Assembly: GCA_913051545.1 (NCBI GenBank)
Contig: CAJXCD010000001.1
Coordinates: forward strand, 362,863 to 426,862
DNA length: 64,000 bases
Direction: 5' to 3'
Source of the DNA: an uncultured Chloroflexota bacterium
GTDB taxonomy: Bacteria; Chloroflexota; Dehalococcoidia; Lucifugimonadales; CAJXCD01
In this document: positions 62,831 through 64,000 of the stretch, piece after piece
Layout: each line of letters starts with the position of its first letter
How positions within the stretch are numbered: the first letter of the stretch is position 1
Program-made: the position numbers and the translations under genes
The notes under the pieces: generated by a model
What the model saw: only the letters and a program-made list of their open reading frames with translations
Told to the model about the DNA's origin: nothing
Database searches by the model: none

Positions 62831-63622
62831 TTAGTTCCCTTTCAGAGACTTTATGAATTCGGATGCTTCTAATACGACGTTACCGTTTTTCGCATTACTT
62901 ATTGAATCTAGGAGTGCTGCTCCTACAACTACTCCATCAGCAAAACCACTTATAGTTTCTACATGGCTTCGAGACGAGACCCCAAATCCTACAAGGATTG
63001 GCAAGTTGGTATTCTTGCGAATTCTGGAGACGAGACTAGGGAGGTCTTTATTAAGCTGAAGTCGAGCTCCCGTGACACCGGTTACACTCACACAATAGAC
63101 AAATCCGCTTGCCCTTTCACATACTTTATTAATACGTTCATCTGTACTGGTAGGGGTTAGCAGTGGTATTAAATGGATTTTTTTCCGCAAACACAAGTTG
63201 TTAAAATGTTCCGATTCTTCCCAAGGTAGGTCTGGGATTATAAATCCATCTACACCCGCGTCGGATGCTTCGACGACGACATTTTCTTGTCCGTATTGGA
63301 AGAAAGGATTAAAGTAACCCATAATTACTAAGGGCGTACTTGTGTCAATGTCCCGTATTTTCCTGACTATTTCGAATCCAGTGCTTACGGTCACGCCGTT
63401 TTGTAATGCCTGGTAGCTGGTTTTTTGTATCGTATGTCCTTCAGCTAGTGGGTCACTAAATGGTATGCCTAGCTCTAGCATGTCTGCGCCAGATGATATT
63501 ATTGCCTTAGATATTTCGAAAGATGTATCTAAGTCAGGGTATCCTATAGTCAAGAAAGGAGATAGAATATTATCACCTTTGGCAATGATCGAATTTAGGG
63601 TTTTATCTATCCTGTTAGTCAT
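62831..63622 (-). CDS. trpA: Tryptophan synthase alpha subunit
   Basis: It cleaves indole-3-glycerol phosphate to indole, which TrpB joins to serine. FLTIGYPDLDTSFEI and MLELGIPFSDPLAEGHTIQ form the signature, with the catalytic Glu at E50. The second catalytic acid, Asp60 in E. coli (LADGP), is Glu61 here (LAEGH). YFNPFFQYG, GFIIPDLPWEES and VSVTGVTGAR plus VGFGVSSRSH (phosphate site) are all present. Length is 263 aa. trpB is not adjacent, which is unusual because the two genes are normally side by side. Confidence 0.94.
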   Translation of the reverse strand: MTNRIDKTLNSIIAKGDNILSPFLTIGYPDLDTSFEISKAIISSGADMLELGIPFSDPLAEGHTIQKTSYQALQNGVTVSTGFEIVRKIRDIDTSTPLVIMGYFNPFFQYGQENVVVEASDAGVDGFIIPDLPWEESEHFNNLCLRKKIHLIPLLTPTSTDERINKVCERASGFVYCVSVTGVTGARLQLNKDLPSLVSRIRKNTNLPILVGFGVSSRSHVETISGFADGVVVGAALLDSISNAKNGNVVLEASEFIKSLKGN

Positions 63623-63838
63623 TTTGATCCTTATATAGATTATTTACTAAGAATACCATTCTCGCATTTGAGGTACTGTTCGCAACAGTCATTATTTTAA
63701 GATTCTTAATTTTTCTGAGTGGTAATAGTTGTAAGTAACAGCATTATAATTCTTGGTGGTACATTAATGCCATTAGGTCTAGAGTAGTATTAATTGAAGT
63801 GTATAAATAATTTTTTTTATAAATGAGGTGAATTGAAG

Positions 63839-64000
63839 TTGAATAACAATTTAACACTGGAAGGCGAAACAGGTAGTAAGAGAATTAAGTTAGAGTGTGA
63901 TCATCAAAAAGGAGTACTTTACATGGTTCCTGCTGAAGGTAATTGGGTATGTTCAGACAGCTTGATGCACGTCCATGCTTTAGCTGGATTCTTTGGTCAA
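63839..64000 (+). CDS. Unknown protein, N-terminal part (runs off the right edge)
   Basis: An open frame from TTG 63839 continues to the window end (54 residues seen). It reads MNNNLTLEGETGSKRIKLEC, then DHQKGVLYMVPAEGNWVCSD and SLMHVHALAGFFGQ. GAGGTG eight bases before the TTG is a good ribosome-binding site. No domain is recognised from this part. It is divergent from trpA with about 215 bp between. Confidence 0.5.
   Translation, partial: MNNNLTLEGETGSKRIKLECDHQKGVLYMVPAEGNWVCSDSLMHVHALAGFFGQ

Overview
The window reads as about 64 kb of chromosome from a low-GC bacterium. The best guess is a free-living marine Chloroflexota of the SAR202 / Dehalococcoidia kind. This is inferred from gene content and has not been tested with a marker tree. 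Supporting signs are phytanoyl-CoA dioxygenase-like and enolase-superfamily enzymes, FAD amine oxidoreductases, both HspR and HrcA heat-shock repressors, a probable PPi-type phosphofructokinase, frequent TTG/GTG starts, and proteins with Thr-Pro linkers. There is no phage, IS element or CRISPR array. Most of the window is compact housekeeping DNA.

Layout. 1-2.6 kb: a cut-off Xer recombinase and topA on the minus strand. 2.8-5.9 kb: a sparse accessory patch with tRNA-Ser(GGA), a degenerate tRNA-Ser-like copy, tandem repeats, a frameshifted PhyH relic, very small membrane ORFs, an FAD oxidoreductase and tRNA-Ser(CGA). A 17-bp identity between the degenerate copy and tRNA-Ser(CGA) brackets this patch. 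5.9-15.1 kb (plus): enolase-superfamily enzyme, sulfurtransferase, degenerate response regulator, PhyH oxygenase, shortened E1-alpha, lipB and a very large FtsX-type permease. 15.2-18.2 kb (minus): the hspR-grpE-dnaK operon. 18.4-31 kb: mixed genes (zinc-ribbon protein, threonine dehydrogenase, molybdopterin oxidoreductase, thiL, CMD-family protein, M16 peptidase, NAPRTase-like protein, tilS, CorC-like protein, recA, a catalytically dead amidotransferase fold, a DUF5343-like protein). 31-44.9 kb (mostly plus): gyrA, M28 peptidase, beta-propeller lipoprotein, ffh, tRNA-Ser(TGA), sucCD, FAH-family hydrolase, pyrG and rho. 45-49.4 kb: a surface-protein locus, with a 933-aa Ig-repeat exported protein behind a promoter and structured leader, a strong terminator, and a Thr-Pro-rich protein anchored at its C-terminus. 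49.5-53 kb: hrcA-dnaJ-prmA. 53-58.2 kb (minus): pfk, then argF-der-plsY-gpsA. 58.3-63.6 kb (minus): trpA, htrA, serine hydrolase, a lactate permease-family transporter and a tiny membrane protein. A new plus-strand ORF runs off the right edge.

How the genes work together. The chaperone genes are split between two loci. hspR-grpE-dnaK has an inverted repeat over its predicted promoter. hrcA-dnaJ has a CIRCE-shaped 9-9-9 repeat lying between its -35 and -10 boxes. sucCD, lipB and the E1-alpha remnant belong to central carbon and lipoate metabolism. plsY-gpsA make lysophosphatidate precursors. All three intact tRNAs are serine acceptors (GGA, CGA, UGA).

The most interesting points are the surface-protein unit with its possible C-terminal anchoring signal and duplicated domain, the tRNA-Ser remnant and repeat-bracketed patch, the amidotransferase pseudoenzyme beside recA, the ornithine carbamoyltransferase with an altered HCLP loop, and small membrane proteins missed by the ORF track, notably one apparently coupled to the lactate permease. 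No complete, clearly new multi-gene system is proven here.
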